NCBI GenBank assembly: GCA_965198565.1
Contig: OZ240665.1
Coordinates: 4,340,001-4,404,000, forward strand
Length of the DNA stretch: 64,000 nucleotides
Direction of reading: 5' to 3'
From: LMUY01 sp965198565
GTDB taxonomy: Bacteria > Pseudomonadota > Alphaproteobacteria > Acetobacterales > Acetobacteraceae
In this document: positions 43,225-52,272 of the stretch, piece after piece
How the letters are laid out: each line of letters begins with the position of its first letter
How positions within the stretch are numbered: the stretch's first letter is position 1
Translations under genes and position numbers: made by a program
The notes under the pieces: generated by a model
The model's database searches: none
What the model was told of the DNA's origin: nothing
Seen by the model: only the letters and a program-made list of their open reading frames with translations

Positions 43225-44556
43225 ATGAAACTCCGCTTTGCCCCCTCCCCCACCGGCTACCTGCATGTCGGCAACACCCGCCCGGCGCTGGCCAACTACC
43301 TGCTGGCGCGGCGCCATGGCGGCCAGTTCCTGCTGCGGCTGGACGACACCGACCTCGAGCGCAGCCGGCCCGAGTTCGCCGACGCCATCGTGCAGGACCT
43401 GACCTGGCTGGGCCTCGCCTGGGACGAGAGCTTCCGCCAGTCCGACCGGCTCGACCTCTATAAGGATGCGGCGCGCAAGCTCGAGGCAGCCGGGCGGCTC
43501 TACCCCTGCTTCGAGTCCGAAGCCGAGCTACAGGCCAAGCGCGACCAGCGCCTGCGCCGCCGCCTGCCCCCCGTGTACGACCGGGCGATGCTGAAGCTCA
43601 CGCCAGAGCAGCGCGCGGCGGCCGAGGCGGGCGGCAAGACCCCGTACTGGCGCTTCCGCCTCTCCGACGGCGCCGTGCGTTGGCACGACCTGGTGCAGGG
43701 GGATCGCGAGGTGCGGCTGCCCACCATTTCGGACCCGGTGCTGGTCCGCGCCGACGGCACGCCGCTCTACACGTTCACCTCCGTGGTGGACGACCTCGCG
43801 GTGGGCATCACCCACATCATCCGCGGCGAGGACCACGTCACCAACACCGCCGTGCAGCTCGACATCTGGGCGGCGCTCGGCGGCGACCCGGCGGCGATCC
43901 AGTTCGCCCACCTGCCGCTGCTGGTGGCCGAGGACGGGGGCAAGCTCTCCAAGCGCACCGGGGCGCTCTCGCTGCGCAGCCTGCGGCAGGACGGCATGGA
44001 GCCCGCCGCGATCACCGCCTATCTCGCCCGCCTCGGCACTTCGGAGGACCCGGTGCCGTCGGACCTGCGGGGCTTAGCCGCCGGGTTCGACCTCGGCCGC
44101 TATTCCCGCTCGCCGGCCCGGTTCGACATCCGGCAGTTGCTGGCGCTGAACCGCCGGGTGCTGCAGGGCTACCCGTTCGAGGCGGTGCAGGACCGGCTCC
44201 CCCCGGGCGCCACCCCCGCCTTCTGGGAGGCGGTGCGCGGCAACCTCGACCTGCTCGGCGAGGCGCGCGGCTGGTGGGACGTGCTGGCCGGCACCATCAT
44301 CCCCCCCGTGATCGAGGGCGAGGGCGCGTTCCTGCAGCAGGCGCTCTCCACCCTGCCGCCGGAACCCTGGACGCCGGAGGTGTGGACCACCTGGACCGAG
44401 GCGCTGAAGCAGGCGACCGGGCGCAAGGGCCGCGCCCTGTTCCACCCGCTGCGCCTGGCATTGACGGGCGAGGAGCGCGGGCCGGAGATGCGCGGGCTGC
44501 TGCCGCTGATGGGCCGCGCGCGGGCGGCCGAGCGGCTGCTGGTGGCGCAAAGCTAA
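43225..44556 (+). CDS. gltX: Glutamyl-tRNA synthetase
   Basis: 443 residues, the short type found as one of two GluRS copies in many alphaproteobacteria. Class I motifs: H14-V-G-N-T-R (HIGH motif variant) with RFAPSPTGYLHVGNTRPALANYLLARRHGG, the anticodon-side KLSKR motif near residue 240 (GGKLSKRTGALSL), and a C-terminal alpha-helical anticodon-binding domain that is shorter than in long GluRS. It charges tRNA-Glu, or in non-discriminating form also tRNA-Gln. Whether a second copy exists in the genome cannot be seen. ATG is preceded by no strong Shine-Dalgarno. Confidence 0.94.
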   Translation: MKLRFAPSPTGYLHVGNTRPALANYLLARRHGGQFLLRLDDTDLERSRPEFADAIVQDLTWLGLAWDESFRQSDRLDLYKDAARKLEAAGRLYPCFESEAELQAKRDQRLRRRLPPVYDRAMLKLTPEQRAAAEAGGKTPYWRFRLSDGAVRWHDLVQGDREVRLPTISDPVLVRADGTPLYTFTSVVDDLAVGITHIIRGEDHVTNTAVQLDIWAALGGDPAAIQFAHLPLLVAEDGGKLSKRTGALSLRSLRQDGMEPAAITAYLARLGTSEDPVPSDLRGLAAGFDLGRYSRSPARFDIRQLLALNRRVLQGYPFEAVQDRLPPGATPAFWEAVRGNLDLLGEARGWWDVLAGTIIPPVIEGEGAFLQQALSTLPPEPWTPEVWTTWTEALKQATGRKGRALFHPLRLALTGEERGPEMRGLLPLMGRARAAERLLVAQS

Positions 44557-45039
44557 TTGGGCGGGCTTGCCAGCGACCCGAACAGCGTCAGCCACATCAT
44601 CCAGACGGCGCTGACGCCGATTTTCTTCCTGTCCGGCATCGGCACCTTGCTCAACGTGTTCAACCAGCGGCTGGCCCGTGTTTCGGACCACTACTCGCAT
44701 ATCAGCGAGATGCTCCGAGGCTCAGGCGCGAGGGGCGAGCTTGCCGACGGCGAGGGTGAGAAGCTGCTGCGCCATCTGCGCCGCCTGTCGCGCCGCCGGG
44801 TCGCACTGGACGTCTCGGTCGCGTTCTTGGCATTGGGCGGCGCCGGCACCTGTGGCGCGGCGTTCACGCTGTTCCTGGTGACCCTGCGCGACACCGACAC
44901 CAGCAGCATCCTGCTCTGGCTGTTCGGCGGCGCGCTGGGCTTCACCATCGCCGCGCTGATGGCGTTCCTGGTGGACACGGTGCTGTCGTGGCACGGCCTG
45001 CGGATCGATGGGCCGATGCCGAACCGGCCGTCAGCTTGA
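44557..45039 (+). CDS. DUF2721 family membrane protein
   Basis: 160 residues. DUF2721 pattern: an N-terminal TM segment ISHIIQTALTPIFFLSGIGTLLNVFNQRLARVSD (the family begins with IAHVIQLALAPVFLLTGIG-like), and two more TM segments near 85-110 and 120-145. The only start close to the family border is TTG at 44557, directly after the gltX stop codon; the family boundary supports it. Function unknown. Probably cotranscribed with gltX. Confidence 0.8.
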   Translation: MGGLASDPNSVSHIIQTALTPIFFLSGIGTLLNVFNQRLARVSDHYSHISEMLRGSGARGELADGEGEKLLRHLRRLSRRRVALDVSVAFLALGGAGTCGAAFTLFLVTLRDTDTSSILLWLFGGALGFTIAALMAFLVDTVLSWHGLRIDGPMPNRPSA

Positions 45040-45125
45040 AACAGCGCGCGGGGCCCGACTGCGCCCGGCGGCAAGCCGTGAAGCCCGGGCTGACCGGGCG
45101 TTCGGCCGGATGATGCCCTCGCGAA

Positions 45126-46706
45126 TCACTCCCACTCGATCGTGCCCGGCGGCTTGCTGGTGATGTCGTAGGTCACGCGGTTCACCCCTCGCACCTCGCC
45201 CACGATCCGGCCGGCCACGCGGCCGAGAAAGGCCATGTCGAACGGGTAGAACTCGGCTGTCATGCCGTCCGTGCTGGTCACCGCCCGCAGCGCGCAGGCC
45301 TGGTCGTAGGTGCGGCCGTCGCCCATCACCCCCACCGTGCGCACCGGCAGCAGCACCGCAAACGCCTGCCAGATCGCGTCGTACAGCCCGGCCGTGCGGA
45401 TTTCCTCGAGGAAGATCGCGTCCACATGGCGCAGCGTCTCCAGCCCTTCGCGCGTCACCCCGCCGGGCAACCGGATCGCCAGTCCCGGCCCGGGGAACGG
45501 ATGCCGCCCGACCAGCGTGTCCGGCAGCCCCAACTCGCGGCCGAGCTTGCGCACCTCGTCCTTGAACAGCTCGCGCAGCGGCTCCACCAGCTTCATGCGC
45601 ATCCGCGCCGGCAGCCCGCCCACGTTGTGATGGCTCTTGATCGTGACGCTCGGGCCGCCCGTCACGCTCACGCTCTCGATCACGTCCGGGTAGAGCGTGC
45701 CCTGCGCCAGGAAGTCCGCGCCGCCCAGCCGCGCCGCCTCCGCCTCGAACACGTCGATGAACAGGCCGCCGATGATCTTGCGCTTGGTCTCCGGGTCGCT
45801 CACGCCCGCGAGTGCGGCCAGGAACAGCTCGGAGGCGTCGCGGTGCACCAGGCGGATGTTGAAGCGGCCGCGGAACACCCGTTCCACCTCCTCCGCCTCG
45901 CCCCGGCGCAGCAAGCCGTGGTCGACGAAGATGCAGGTGAGCTGGTCGCCCACCGCCTCGTGGATCAGCGCCGCCGCGACAGCGCTGTCCACGCCGCCCG
46001 AGAGCCCGCAGATCACCCGACCGTCCCCGACCTGGGCACGAATGCGCCGGGTCGCTTCCTGGCGGAACTCGGCCATGGTCCAGTCGCCGTGCAGGCCGGC
46101 CACGCCATGGGTGAAGTTGCGCAACAGGGCGGCGCCGTGCGGCGTGTGCACCACCTCGGGGTGGAATTGGACGCCGTAGAACCGGCGCGCCTCGTCCGCG
46201 ACCACCGCGAACGGCGCCCCCTCGCTGGACGCGACCGCCCGAAAACCCGGCGCCAGCGCCGTCACCCGGTCGCCATGGCTCATCCACACCTGCTCGCGCC
46301 CGCCTGGCGCCCAGGCGCCGTCGAACAGGGCGCAAGGCTCGGTGATCTCGACGAAGGCGCGCCCGAACTCCTGCACGCCGTGCGACTCGACCGCCCCGCC
46401 CAACTGCGCGCACATCAACTGCTGCCCATAGCAAATGCCCAACACGGGCACGCCGAGCGACCAGGTGATGGGCGGCGCACGCGGGCTGGCAGGGTCGGTG
46501 ACGCTGGCGGGGCCGCCGGACAGGATCATCGCGCGCGGCTGCCAGGCCTCGATATCAGCCGGGTCGGCGTTGAACGGCCAGATTTCGCAATACACGCCGC
46601 TCTCGCGCAGCCGCCGGGCGATCAACTGGGTCACCTGGCTGCCGAAATCCAGGATCAGCACGCGCTCGGGATGCAGGCTGGCGGACGGTGCGTCGGGCTG
46701 CGTCAT
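45126..46706 (-). CDS. guaA: GMP synthase (glutamine-hydrolysing)
   Basis: 526 residues from ATG at 46706 (MTQPDAPSASLHPERVLILDFG); the longer frame upstream is not family-like. Class I glutamine amidotransferase with the nucleophile C92 in GICYGQQL, His/Glu in FHPEVVHTP, then the ATP-pyrophosphatase P-loop GLSGGVDSAVAAAL near 235 and the C-terminal dimerisation region SKPPGTIEWE. It makes GMP from XMP. Ends convergently with the DUF2721 gene. Confidence 0.97.
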   Translation of the reverse strand: MTQPDAPSASLHPERVLILDFGSQVTQLIARRLRESGVYCEIWPFNADPADIEAWQPRAMILSGGPASVTDPASPRAPPITWSLGVPVLGICYGQQLMCAQLGGAVESHGVQEFGRAFVEITEPCALFDGAWAPGGREQVWMSHGDRVTALAPGFRAVASSEGAPFAVVADEARRFYGVQFHPEVVHTPHGAALLRNFTHGVAGLHGDWTMAEFRQEATRRIRAQVGDGRVICGLSGGVDSAVAAALIHEAVGDQLTCIFVDHGLLRRGEAEEVERVFRGRFNIRLVHRDASELFLAALAGVSDPETKRKIIGGLFIDVFEAEAARLGGADFLAQGTLYPDVIESVSVTGGPSVTIKSHHNVGGLPARMRMKLVEPLRELFKDEVRKLGRELGLPDTLVGRHPFPGPGLAIRLPGGVTREGLETLRHVDAIFLEEIRTAGLYDAIWQAFAVLLPVRTVGVMGDGRTYDQACALRAVTSTDGMTAEFYPFDMAFLGRVAGRIVGEVRGVNRVTYDITSKPPGTIEWE

Positions 46707-46803
46707 GGAGCCTTGCAGCATACTCCGCCGGCACGGGCAAGGTCGCGGCCGGTCCCAAGGCAGCGAGGTGGGAGAGAGCTTGAGTCGCGACCGGCGCGGC
46801 GGC

Positions 46804-47886
46804 ATGGTGGCCGGCAATGGACCACCCACCGCTCAGGACGGCGTTCTGACCAAGCCCCGCTCCCAACCGCGCGCGCCCTCCTCGCGAGTCGTCATCATCA
46901 CGGGCGGCTCCTCCGGCATCGGCCGCTGTACCGCTAGCTGGTTCGCCCGGCGCGGCTGGCGCGTCGGGCTGATCGCGCGCAACCCGGCGGGCCTGGCCGC
47001 CGCCGCCGCCGACGTGGCCGCCGCCGGGTCGATCGCCGCCTTCGCCCCCGCCGACGTGACGGACAGCGCCGCCCTGCAACAGGCCGCGCTGGCCATCATC
47101 GACCAGCTCGGCCATCCCGACGTCTGGATCAACTGCGCCGGCAATGGCGTCTACGGCCGCTTCGCCAGCGTCCCGCAGGCCGAGTTCGACCAGGTGACGG
47201 CGGTGACCTATGGCGGCACCGTCAACGGCTGCCGGGTGGCGCTCGGCCTGATGCGGCCGCGCGACCGCGGCACCATCGTCAACGTCTGTTCCGCGATGGC
47301 CTTCCACGGCCTGCCGCTGATGAGCTCCTATGCCGGGGCGAAAGCGGCGGTGCGGGGGTTCGCCCAGTCGCTGCGGGCAGAGTTGCGGGTCGAGCGCAGC
47401 GCCATCCGGGTCGCCACGGTGTTCCCCCCCGCGGTCAACACGCCGTTCTTCTCGCACGCCGTCTCGCACATGGGCCGCCCCGCCCGCCCGGCGCCGCCGG
47501 TCTACCAGCCGGAAGTGGCCGCCGCCGGCATCTACCTGGCCGCCTGCTACGCCCCGCGCGAACTCGTGGTGAGCGGCACCGCCGTGCTGTTCGAGCTGGT
47601 CAACCGGATTTCGCCCCGGCTGATCGCCTATGCCGTGACCCGGCTCGGCTTCGAGCGGCAACTGACGCAGGACCCGGACGCGGTGCGGCTCGAGCGGCCG
47701 ACCCTGTTCGCGCCCGCCGCCACGCCCTCGCCGGTCCATGGCCCGTTTGGCGGCCGGGCCCGGCGGCGAAGCTGGCACGTCTGGCTGCTCGAGCGCCGCC
47801 GTCTCGGCCGCCCGGTGCCGCCGGTCACGCTGCGCCCGCCAGCGCTTCCGTCGCCTGCCACACCTGCGCCACCAAAGCCGGTCTGA
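46804..47886 (+). CDS. SDR family oxidoreductase with C-terminal extension
   Basis: 360 residues from ATG at 46804, although a later start near VLTKPRSQ is possible. Rossmann fold with TGGSSGIGRCTASWFARRGW near residue 32, NCAGNG near 110, and the catalytic pair Y-A-G-A-K in SSYAGAKAAVRGFAQSL near 180, where the family has YxxxK. The 100-residue tail (PSPVHGPFGGRARRRSWHVWLLERR) is basic and proline-rich and unlike typical SDRs. It is divergent from guaA and overlaps the next minus-strand SDR at the 3' end by 62 bases. Substrate unknown. Confidence 0.83.
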   Translation: MVAGNGPPTAQDGVLTKPRSQPRAPSSRVVIITGGSSGIGRCTASWFARRGWRVGLIARNPAGLAAAAADVAAAGSIAAFAPADVTDSAALQQAALAIIDQLGHPDVWINCAGNGVYGRFASVPQAEFDQVTAVTYGGTVNGCRVALGLMRPRDRGTIVNVCSAMAFHGLPLMSSYAGAKAAVRGFAQSLRAELRVERSAIRVATVFPPAVNTPFFSHAVSHMGRPARPAPPVYQPEVAAAGIYLAACYAPRELVVSGTAVLFELVNRISPRLIAYAVTRLGFERQLTQDPDAVRLERPTLFAPAATPSPVHGPFGGRARRRSWHVWLLERRRLGRPVPPVTLRPPALPSPATPAPPKPV

Positions 47887-48667
47887 GCGCCAGCCGATTG
47901 GGGCTCACCACCTGGCGGCGCTTGACATAGACGCCGCTGACGCCGTGGAACGCCGGCGCCAGCGCGACATGCAGCGGGGAGTCGGCGCCTTGCTCCTCGG
48001 TGAGCGAGAACGGCGCCAGGCCACGCCAAACCAGCCCGATCACCCCGCCCGCCCGCACGATCCCGGTCGCCACCAGGCCGGGATGCACCACGTTGACCGT
48101 CACCGCCGTGCCGCGGAGCCGCTCCGCCCAGGCGATCGTCGCCATCAGCATGGCCAGCTTGGACTGGCCATAGGCGTGCACCATGCCCCAGCGGCGGCGG
48201 CCCTCGAGGTCCGCCGGATCGATCGCCGCCCGGTCCGACGCGGACGAGCCGACGTTGACGACCCGCGCTTCACCCCGCTCGGCCGCGGCGGCTTGCAGCG
48301 CCGGCAGCAACGCCCGGGTCAGCACGAACGGCGCCAGGTGGTTGGTGGCGACCACCCGCTCATGGCCCTCGGCGGTCTGCTCGCGCCGGGTGCAGAACAC
48401 CCCGGCATTGTTCACCAGCACGTCCACCGCGCCGTGCTTGGCCGCGATGCCCTCCCCCGCCGCGCGCGCCGCCTGCAGCAGCGAGAGGTCGGCCAGAACG
48501 AATTCGAGCTGGGCGACTTTGGCGCGTTCGGCGATCCAGGCCATCGCCGCCTCACCTCGCGCCCGGTCGCGCCCGACCAGCACCACGTGATGCCCCGCTC
48601 GCGCCAGCCCCAGCGCGATCCAACGCCCGATCCCGCCGCTCGCCCCGGTTACGACGCTGACTGCCAT
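47825..48667 (-). CDS. SDR family oxidoreductase (retinol dehydrogenase-like)
   Basis: 280 residues. NAD(P) motif TGASGGIGRWIALGLARAGHHVVLVGR, LVNNAGVF near residue 85, and the catalytic YGQSKLAM (Tyr and Lys) near 165. The shape and the long C-terminal part with SPLHVALAPAFHGVSGVYVKRRQV resemble retinol-dehydrogenase-like SDRs. The 3' end overlaps the plus-strand SDR by 62 bases. Substrate unknown. Confidence 0.85.
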   Translation of the reverse strand: MAVSVVTGASGGIGRWIALGLARAGHHVVLVGRDRARGEAAMAWIAERAKVAQLEFVLADLSLLQAARAAGEGIAAKHGAVDVLVNNAGVFCTRREQTAEGHERVVATNHLAPFVLTRALLPALQAAAAERGEARVVNVGSSASDRAAIDPADLEGRRRWGMVHAYGQSKLAMLMATIAWAERLRGTAVTVNVVHPGLVATGIVRAGGVIGLVWRGLAPFSLTEEQGADSPLHVALAPAFHGVSGVYVKRRQVVSPNRLALRPALVAQVWQATEALAGAA

Positions 48668-48687
48668 GACCCTCCCCCGTCCTGATC

Positions 48688-48712
48688 GTCATTGCGAGCC
48701 GCTCGCGATGAC
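48688..48712. repeat. GTCATTGCGAG-type palindrome
   Basis: An inverted repeat GTCATTGCGAG / CTCGCGATGAC with one mismatch, three-base loop. It resembles the GTCATTGCGAG interspersed repeats seen in many Proteobacteria. One copy only in this window, between two divergent SDR genes. Confidence 0.55.
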
Positions 48713-48766
48713 AACACCGCAATGGAGGCCTATCCTACGGCGGTTATACACCAGGGAGGCTGCATC

Positions 48767-49552
48767 ATGGTCACCGGCGCAAACTCGCCGCTCGGCGTTC
48801 GGCTCGACGGCCTGCGGGTGGCGATCACGGGCGCGGCCGCTGGCATCGGGCGGGTGATGGCCGACAGCTTTGCGGCCGCCGGCGCCCGCCCCTTCGTCTG
48901 CGACATCGACGACGAGGCACTCGCCGCCTGCCCGCACCCCTGGGTGCGCGCCGACGCCGGCAGCGCGGCCGAGCTGGACCGGTTCATGGACGCAGCCCTG
49001 GCCGAACTGGGCGGGCTGGACGTGCTGGTCAACAACGCCGGCATCGCGGGGCCGACCAAGCCCGTGGAACAGATCGACCCGGCGGAGCTCGACGCCACGC
49101 TGCAGGTGGTGCTCGCCAGCCAGTTCCATTGCGCCCGCCGGGCGGTGCCGGCGCTGCGGGCGGCGGGCGGCGGCTCGATCATCAACCTCAGCTCGGCGGC
49201 CGGGAAGTTCGGCTTCCCGCTGCGCTCGCCCTATGCGGCGGCCAAATGGGGCGTGGTCGGCTTCACCCGGACCTTGGCGCTCGAATTGGGCGGCAACGGC
49301 ATCCGGGTGAACGCGCTGTTGCCGGGCTTGGTGGACGGGCCACGCATCCGCCGGGTGATCCGCGCCAAGGCGGAGGCTTCGGGCATCGGCGACAACGAGC
49401 AGACGGTGCGTTCGCTGTCCACGGTCAGCCTGCGCTGTTTCGTGACGGAGCAGGACATTGCCAACATGGCGCTGTATCTGGCGAGCCCGTTCGGTGCCAC
49501 CATCACTGGTCAGGCCATCAGCATCGACGGCGGAACGGAGTATTTGCCGTAG
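48767..49552 (+). CDS. SDR family oxidoreductase (3-oxoacyl/sugar dehydrogenase-like)
   Basis: 261 residues from ATG at 48767, preceded by a good AGGGAGG. Rossmann motif TGAAAGIGRVMADSFAAAG, NNAGIAG, catalytic Ser-Tyr-Lys in SSAAGKFGFPLRSPYAAAKWGVVGFTRTL near residue 150, and the C-terminal GQAISIDGGTEYLP. This is the classical SDR layout; many members are 3-oxoacyl-ACP reductases, glucose or galactose dehydrogenases. Substrate unknown. It is transcribed away from the preceding SDR. Confidence 0.87.
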   Translation: MVTGANSPLGVRLDGLRVAITGAAAGIGRVMADSFAAAGARPFVCDIDDEALAACPHPWVRADAGSAAELDRFMDAALAELGGLDVLVNNAGIAGPTKPVEQIDPAELDATLQVVLASQFHCARRAVPALRAAGGGSIINLSSAAGKFGFPLRSPYAAAKWGVVGFTRTLALELGGNGIRVNALLPGLVDGPRIRRVIRAKAEASGIGDNEQTVRSLSTVSLRCFVTEQDIANMALYLASPFGATITGQAISIDGGTEYLP

Positions 49553-49658
49553 GCCCTGTCCCGCTCTAGCGAGCGAAGGGCCATTTTAGCTGGATCCGAG
49601 CTGATGCCCGACCAGAATTGGCCGAGCACGAGATGCTGGTTATTGGATTACGGTCCCC

Positions 49659-50222
49659 TCAGCCAATTTGCGATCGCATCTGCCTTCCCCTATCCACAAA
49701 TGCTCTGACCCTTTCATACGCCAGATCGGGCTCAGGGATGTCTCGTATCCCGATGCCACTCGCAGAGACGTTGCCAAAGCCAAGTGCGTAGAAAGGATTG
49801 AAATGCTGACTAGAACCCGTTGCGACTGTTGCAAGATAAATCGTTCCTAAGCCGGCAAAACGCTGGAGCACGCCTCTTCTAAGCGTCACCTCCACCACGT
49901 CCCTGTATTTGACGACTTTTTTGTTGCGCGAGAAGAACCCCTCTTCAAAGGCAATTTCATCATCGTAGAACGTATAGATCGTCATCTTGTAATTCAGCTT
50001 TTTGCCGAAGTAAGCGAAGCATGGAACGCCTATAAATGCGAGAAGGCCGAAGAGTGCAAACGGTGCCTCGCCGCGCAGGCCGAAGATTTTGGTTGAGAGG
50101 CCGCCAAAGAAGCCTCCGACCCATACGGTCATGAAGAGTTGGATGGGCAGAGCCGCAAGCAGGGTGATCCAACCGACAAAGTGGGGACGTTCTTGGGCGG
50201 GCGTCATGATATGTCCGGACAT
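49659..50222 (-). CDS. bPH-domain membrane protein, low GC
   Basis: 187 residues from ATG at 50222 (MSGHIMTPAQERPH); 50207 is an alternative. Two TM segments near residues 18-35 and 45-75, then a bPH_2-type PH domain with a short KLNYKMTIYTFYDDEIAFEEGFFSRNKKVVKYRDVVEVTLRRGVLQRFAGLGTIYLAT core. Such proteins sit in the inner membrane with the PH domain inside or outside; function mostly unknown. Lower G+C than its neighbours, suggesting recent acquisition. Confidence 0.7.
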   Translation of the reverse strand: MSGHIMTPAQERPHFVGWITLLAALPIQLFMTVWVGGFFGGLSTKIFGLRGEAPFALFGLLAFIGVPCFAYFGKKLNYKMTIYTFYDDEIAFEEGFFSRNKKVVKYRDVVEVTLRRGVLQRFAGLGTIYLATVATGSSQHFNPFYALGFGNVSASGIGIRDIPEPDLAYERVRAFVDRGRQMRSQIG

Positions 50223-50237
50223 TGATAAGGACAGCAC

Positions 50238-50581
50238 GTTAGATCGTCATGGCCGGACTTGATCCTACCGAATGCACGCATCTTCCAGCCGAAGACTATC
50301 TCCCTCTCCCGCGGGCGGAACGGCTCAAGGTTCCGCGGGCGCCAGCCCGTGGAATAGCCGTGGACGGGGGAGAGGGGTTGGGCGAGGGTGCGAGGGCCGC
50401 AATCCGTCGGCGCAGTGGATTGACTTGCTGGCTGTGGTCGCCCGAAGAGCCCTCACCCCGACCCTCTCCCGTGTAGGACGAGAGAGGGAGAAGGAGAGAC
50501 TATCTACCCGCATTCGCATGAGAGACGATGCGTGAATCCGGAAGGACGTCGGTGGAGAGGCGCTTTCGCGGCTCTATCCCC
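50238..50581. other. Intergenic stretch made mostly of one composite repeat
   Basis: No convincing gene. Most of it is the large repeat at 50300-50490; the remaining sequence on both sides shows no promoter or coding pattern I can support. Confidence 0.6.
50300..50490. repeat. Composite CTCTCCC-type repeat with a nested hairpin
   Basis: Same architecture as the copy at 1363-1482, but the left arm is interrupted by a second hairpin (GGAACGGCTCAAGGTTCC-like, then GGGCGCCAGCCC). The spacer with TTGCTGGCT and the right arm ending GTGTAGGACGAGAGAGGGAG match the first copy. This suggests one composite element copied to two places. Confidence 0.75.
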
Positions 50582-50878
50582 CTACGACTCTACCCGGTCA
50601 AACATCCGCTGCCCCCTGTCCACCCAGTCCTGCGCGGTCTCGATGCCCGACGAGATCAGGTTGCCCGCCGCGCGGCTGACGTAGCGCTGCGGCGCACTCA
50701 GAGCTTGCACTAGCAGAAGAGCGCTCGTGACCACGGCCGGGATCGACACAAGGGCCATCAGTACCAGGCTGCCGCCCTCCAGCACATCGAGGCCGCGGGT
50801 GAGACAGACAAGCACGCTCGTCGGCAATGCAAACAACAGAGAGGCTAAGACACTGACCATAACCAGCACGTTCCCCAA
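50582..50878 (-). CDS. Small membrane protein, two predicted TM segments
   Basis: 98 residues with hydrophobic segments at about 2-25 and 38-62, followed by an amphipathic C-terminal tail (RYVSRAAGNLISSGIETAQDWVDRGQRMF). No family recognised. It stands alone between a repeat-rich stretch and the histidine kinase gene, with no overlapping gene on either strand. Composition and length suggest a real gene, but support is limited. Confidence 0.55.
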   Translation of the reverse strand: MGNVLVMVSVLASLLFALPTSVLVCLTRGLDVLEGGSLVLMALVSIPAVVTSALLLVQALSAPQRYVSRAAGNLISSGIETAQDWVDRGQRMFDRVES

Positions 50879-50994
50879 GCTTACTATTCTTGGGGAGACG
50901 ATTGCATGCTCATGAAAGCTTGAATATAGCCGTAGCGGTAAAAATACGATTACGCAACGTTAAACGTGAGACAGCCCGGAAGGACGATATTAAC

Positions 50995-52218
50995 TCAGCC
51001 TGGCCGAGCCCCGGCCGCGTCCGGCAGCGACACGCTCACCGTCACCCTGCTCTCCCCCGCCGTCTGCTCGATGCGGATCGCCTCGGCGCTGCGAGCAAGC
51101 GCCGAGATCAGCCGCATGCCGAGCGACCGGCTCGCCGTGGGCGAGAAATCATCCGGGAAGCCAGTTCCCTCGTCGGTGACGCTCACCATCACGACGTTGC
51201 CCGTTTGATTGACCGTCACGCCGGTCGTACCCGAGCCATATTTCAAGGCGTTGGTGACCAGCTCCACCGAAATCAGCCCCACCGGCATGGCTTGCTGCGG
51301 CGCCAGCCAGATCGGCGCCACGTCCACCACGATCGGCCGGCTTCCATCGGCCGGGCATAGCGAGCGGCCCAAATCGGCCATCAAGCCGCGCATATAGCTC
51401 GACAGGTCGACCCGCTCGACGGCGCCTTCCTCGTGCAACTGGCGGTGCACCGCGGCGATGGTCATGATGCGGCCGGCCGCGTCGTTCAGCCGGTCCTTCT
51501 CGTCCCCATCCGGCACCGAGCGGGCCTGCAGTTGCAGCATGGTGTGCACGATCTGCAGGCTGTTCTTGGTGCGATGGTGCACCTCCTGCATGAGGGCATC
51601 CTTGTCGCGCACGAGCGCAGCCTGCGCCTCGGCATTGCGGCTGCGCTGCAGTGCTGCGAACACCACGTTGGCAAGCGCCTGCAGGAAGGCGATGTCCTCG
51701 CCGGTGAACGCGTCCCGGTCGGTGCTGTCGGCCTCGAGCACGCCGAACGGCTCGCCCCCCGCTTCGCCCGCCTCCTCCGCCCTCTCTTCGCCAATGATGA
51801 CGTTGATCGCGCGATGCACGTTGTGTTCGGCCAGCAGCGCCGGGGTGCGGAACCGCGTCTCCGCGCTCAGCAAGGTCGAGATCACCGGCAGGCGGGTGTG
51901 CAAGGCGTAGCCGGCCGGGCTGGCCATGTCGGCGCCCACCGTCGCCTGACCCACCACGCCGTCCCGCCAGCCGACGCCATGGATCACCAGAAAGTCGCCC
52001 AACTCCGGCCGGTAGCGCAGCAATTTGGCGAATTGAGTCCCCAAACCCTCGGCGGCGGCCTGGCAGACGCGCTGCAGGATGGCGGCCAGGTCCGTCTCTC
52101 GCAGCGCAAACAGGCCGTAATCGGCCACAAGCTTGAGCTGCCGCAGGCGCACGGTGATTTCGTCGGAGCTCGGATCAGCCGCCTTGCCGGGGCCGTTGTT
52201 CGTTTCCGGTGTTGTCAC
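50995..52218 (-). CDS. GAF-domain sensor histidine kinase, HisKA_2 type
   Basis: 407 residues, cytosolic. GAF domain from about 30 to 190, then the HisKA_2 phosphoacceptor helix with EVHHRTKNSLQIVHTMLQLQAR, where H214 or H215 is the phosphorylated His, then an HATPase_c with ISVELVTNALKYG (N box) and VTDEGTGF (G1 box). Of the PdtaS/LovhK-like group. In alphaproteobacteria such kinases often feed the PhyR/NepR general stress pathway, but no response regulator is adjacent. Starts with GTG-free MTTPETNNGP. Confidence 0.87.
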   Translation of the reverse strand: MTTPETNNGPGKAADPSSDEITVRLRQLKLVADYGLFALRETDLAAILQRVCQAAAEGLGTQFAKLLRYRPELGDFLVIHGVGWRDGVVGQATVGADMASPAGYALHTRLPVISTLLSAETRFRTPALLAEHNVHRAINVIIGEERAEEAGEAGGEPFGVLEADSTDRDAFTGEDIAFLQALANVVFAALQRSRNAEAQAALVRDKDALMQEVHHRTKNSLQIVHTMLQLQARSVPDGDEKDRLNDAAGRIMTIAAVHRQLHEEGAVERVDLSSYMRGLMADLGRSLCPADGSRPIVVDVAPIWLAPQQAMPVGLISVELVTNALKYGSGTTGVTVNQTGNVVMVSVTDEGTGFPDDFSPTASRSLGMRLISALARSAEAIRIEQTAGESRVTVSVSLPDAAGARPG

Positions 52219-52272
52219 ATTTGTTCGTTACAGGCCTCGGACACGTGAAACAAGCGGCATCCGTCTGGCGCG

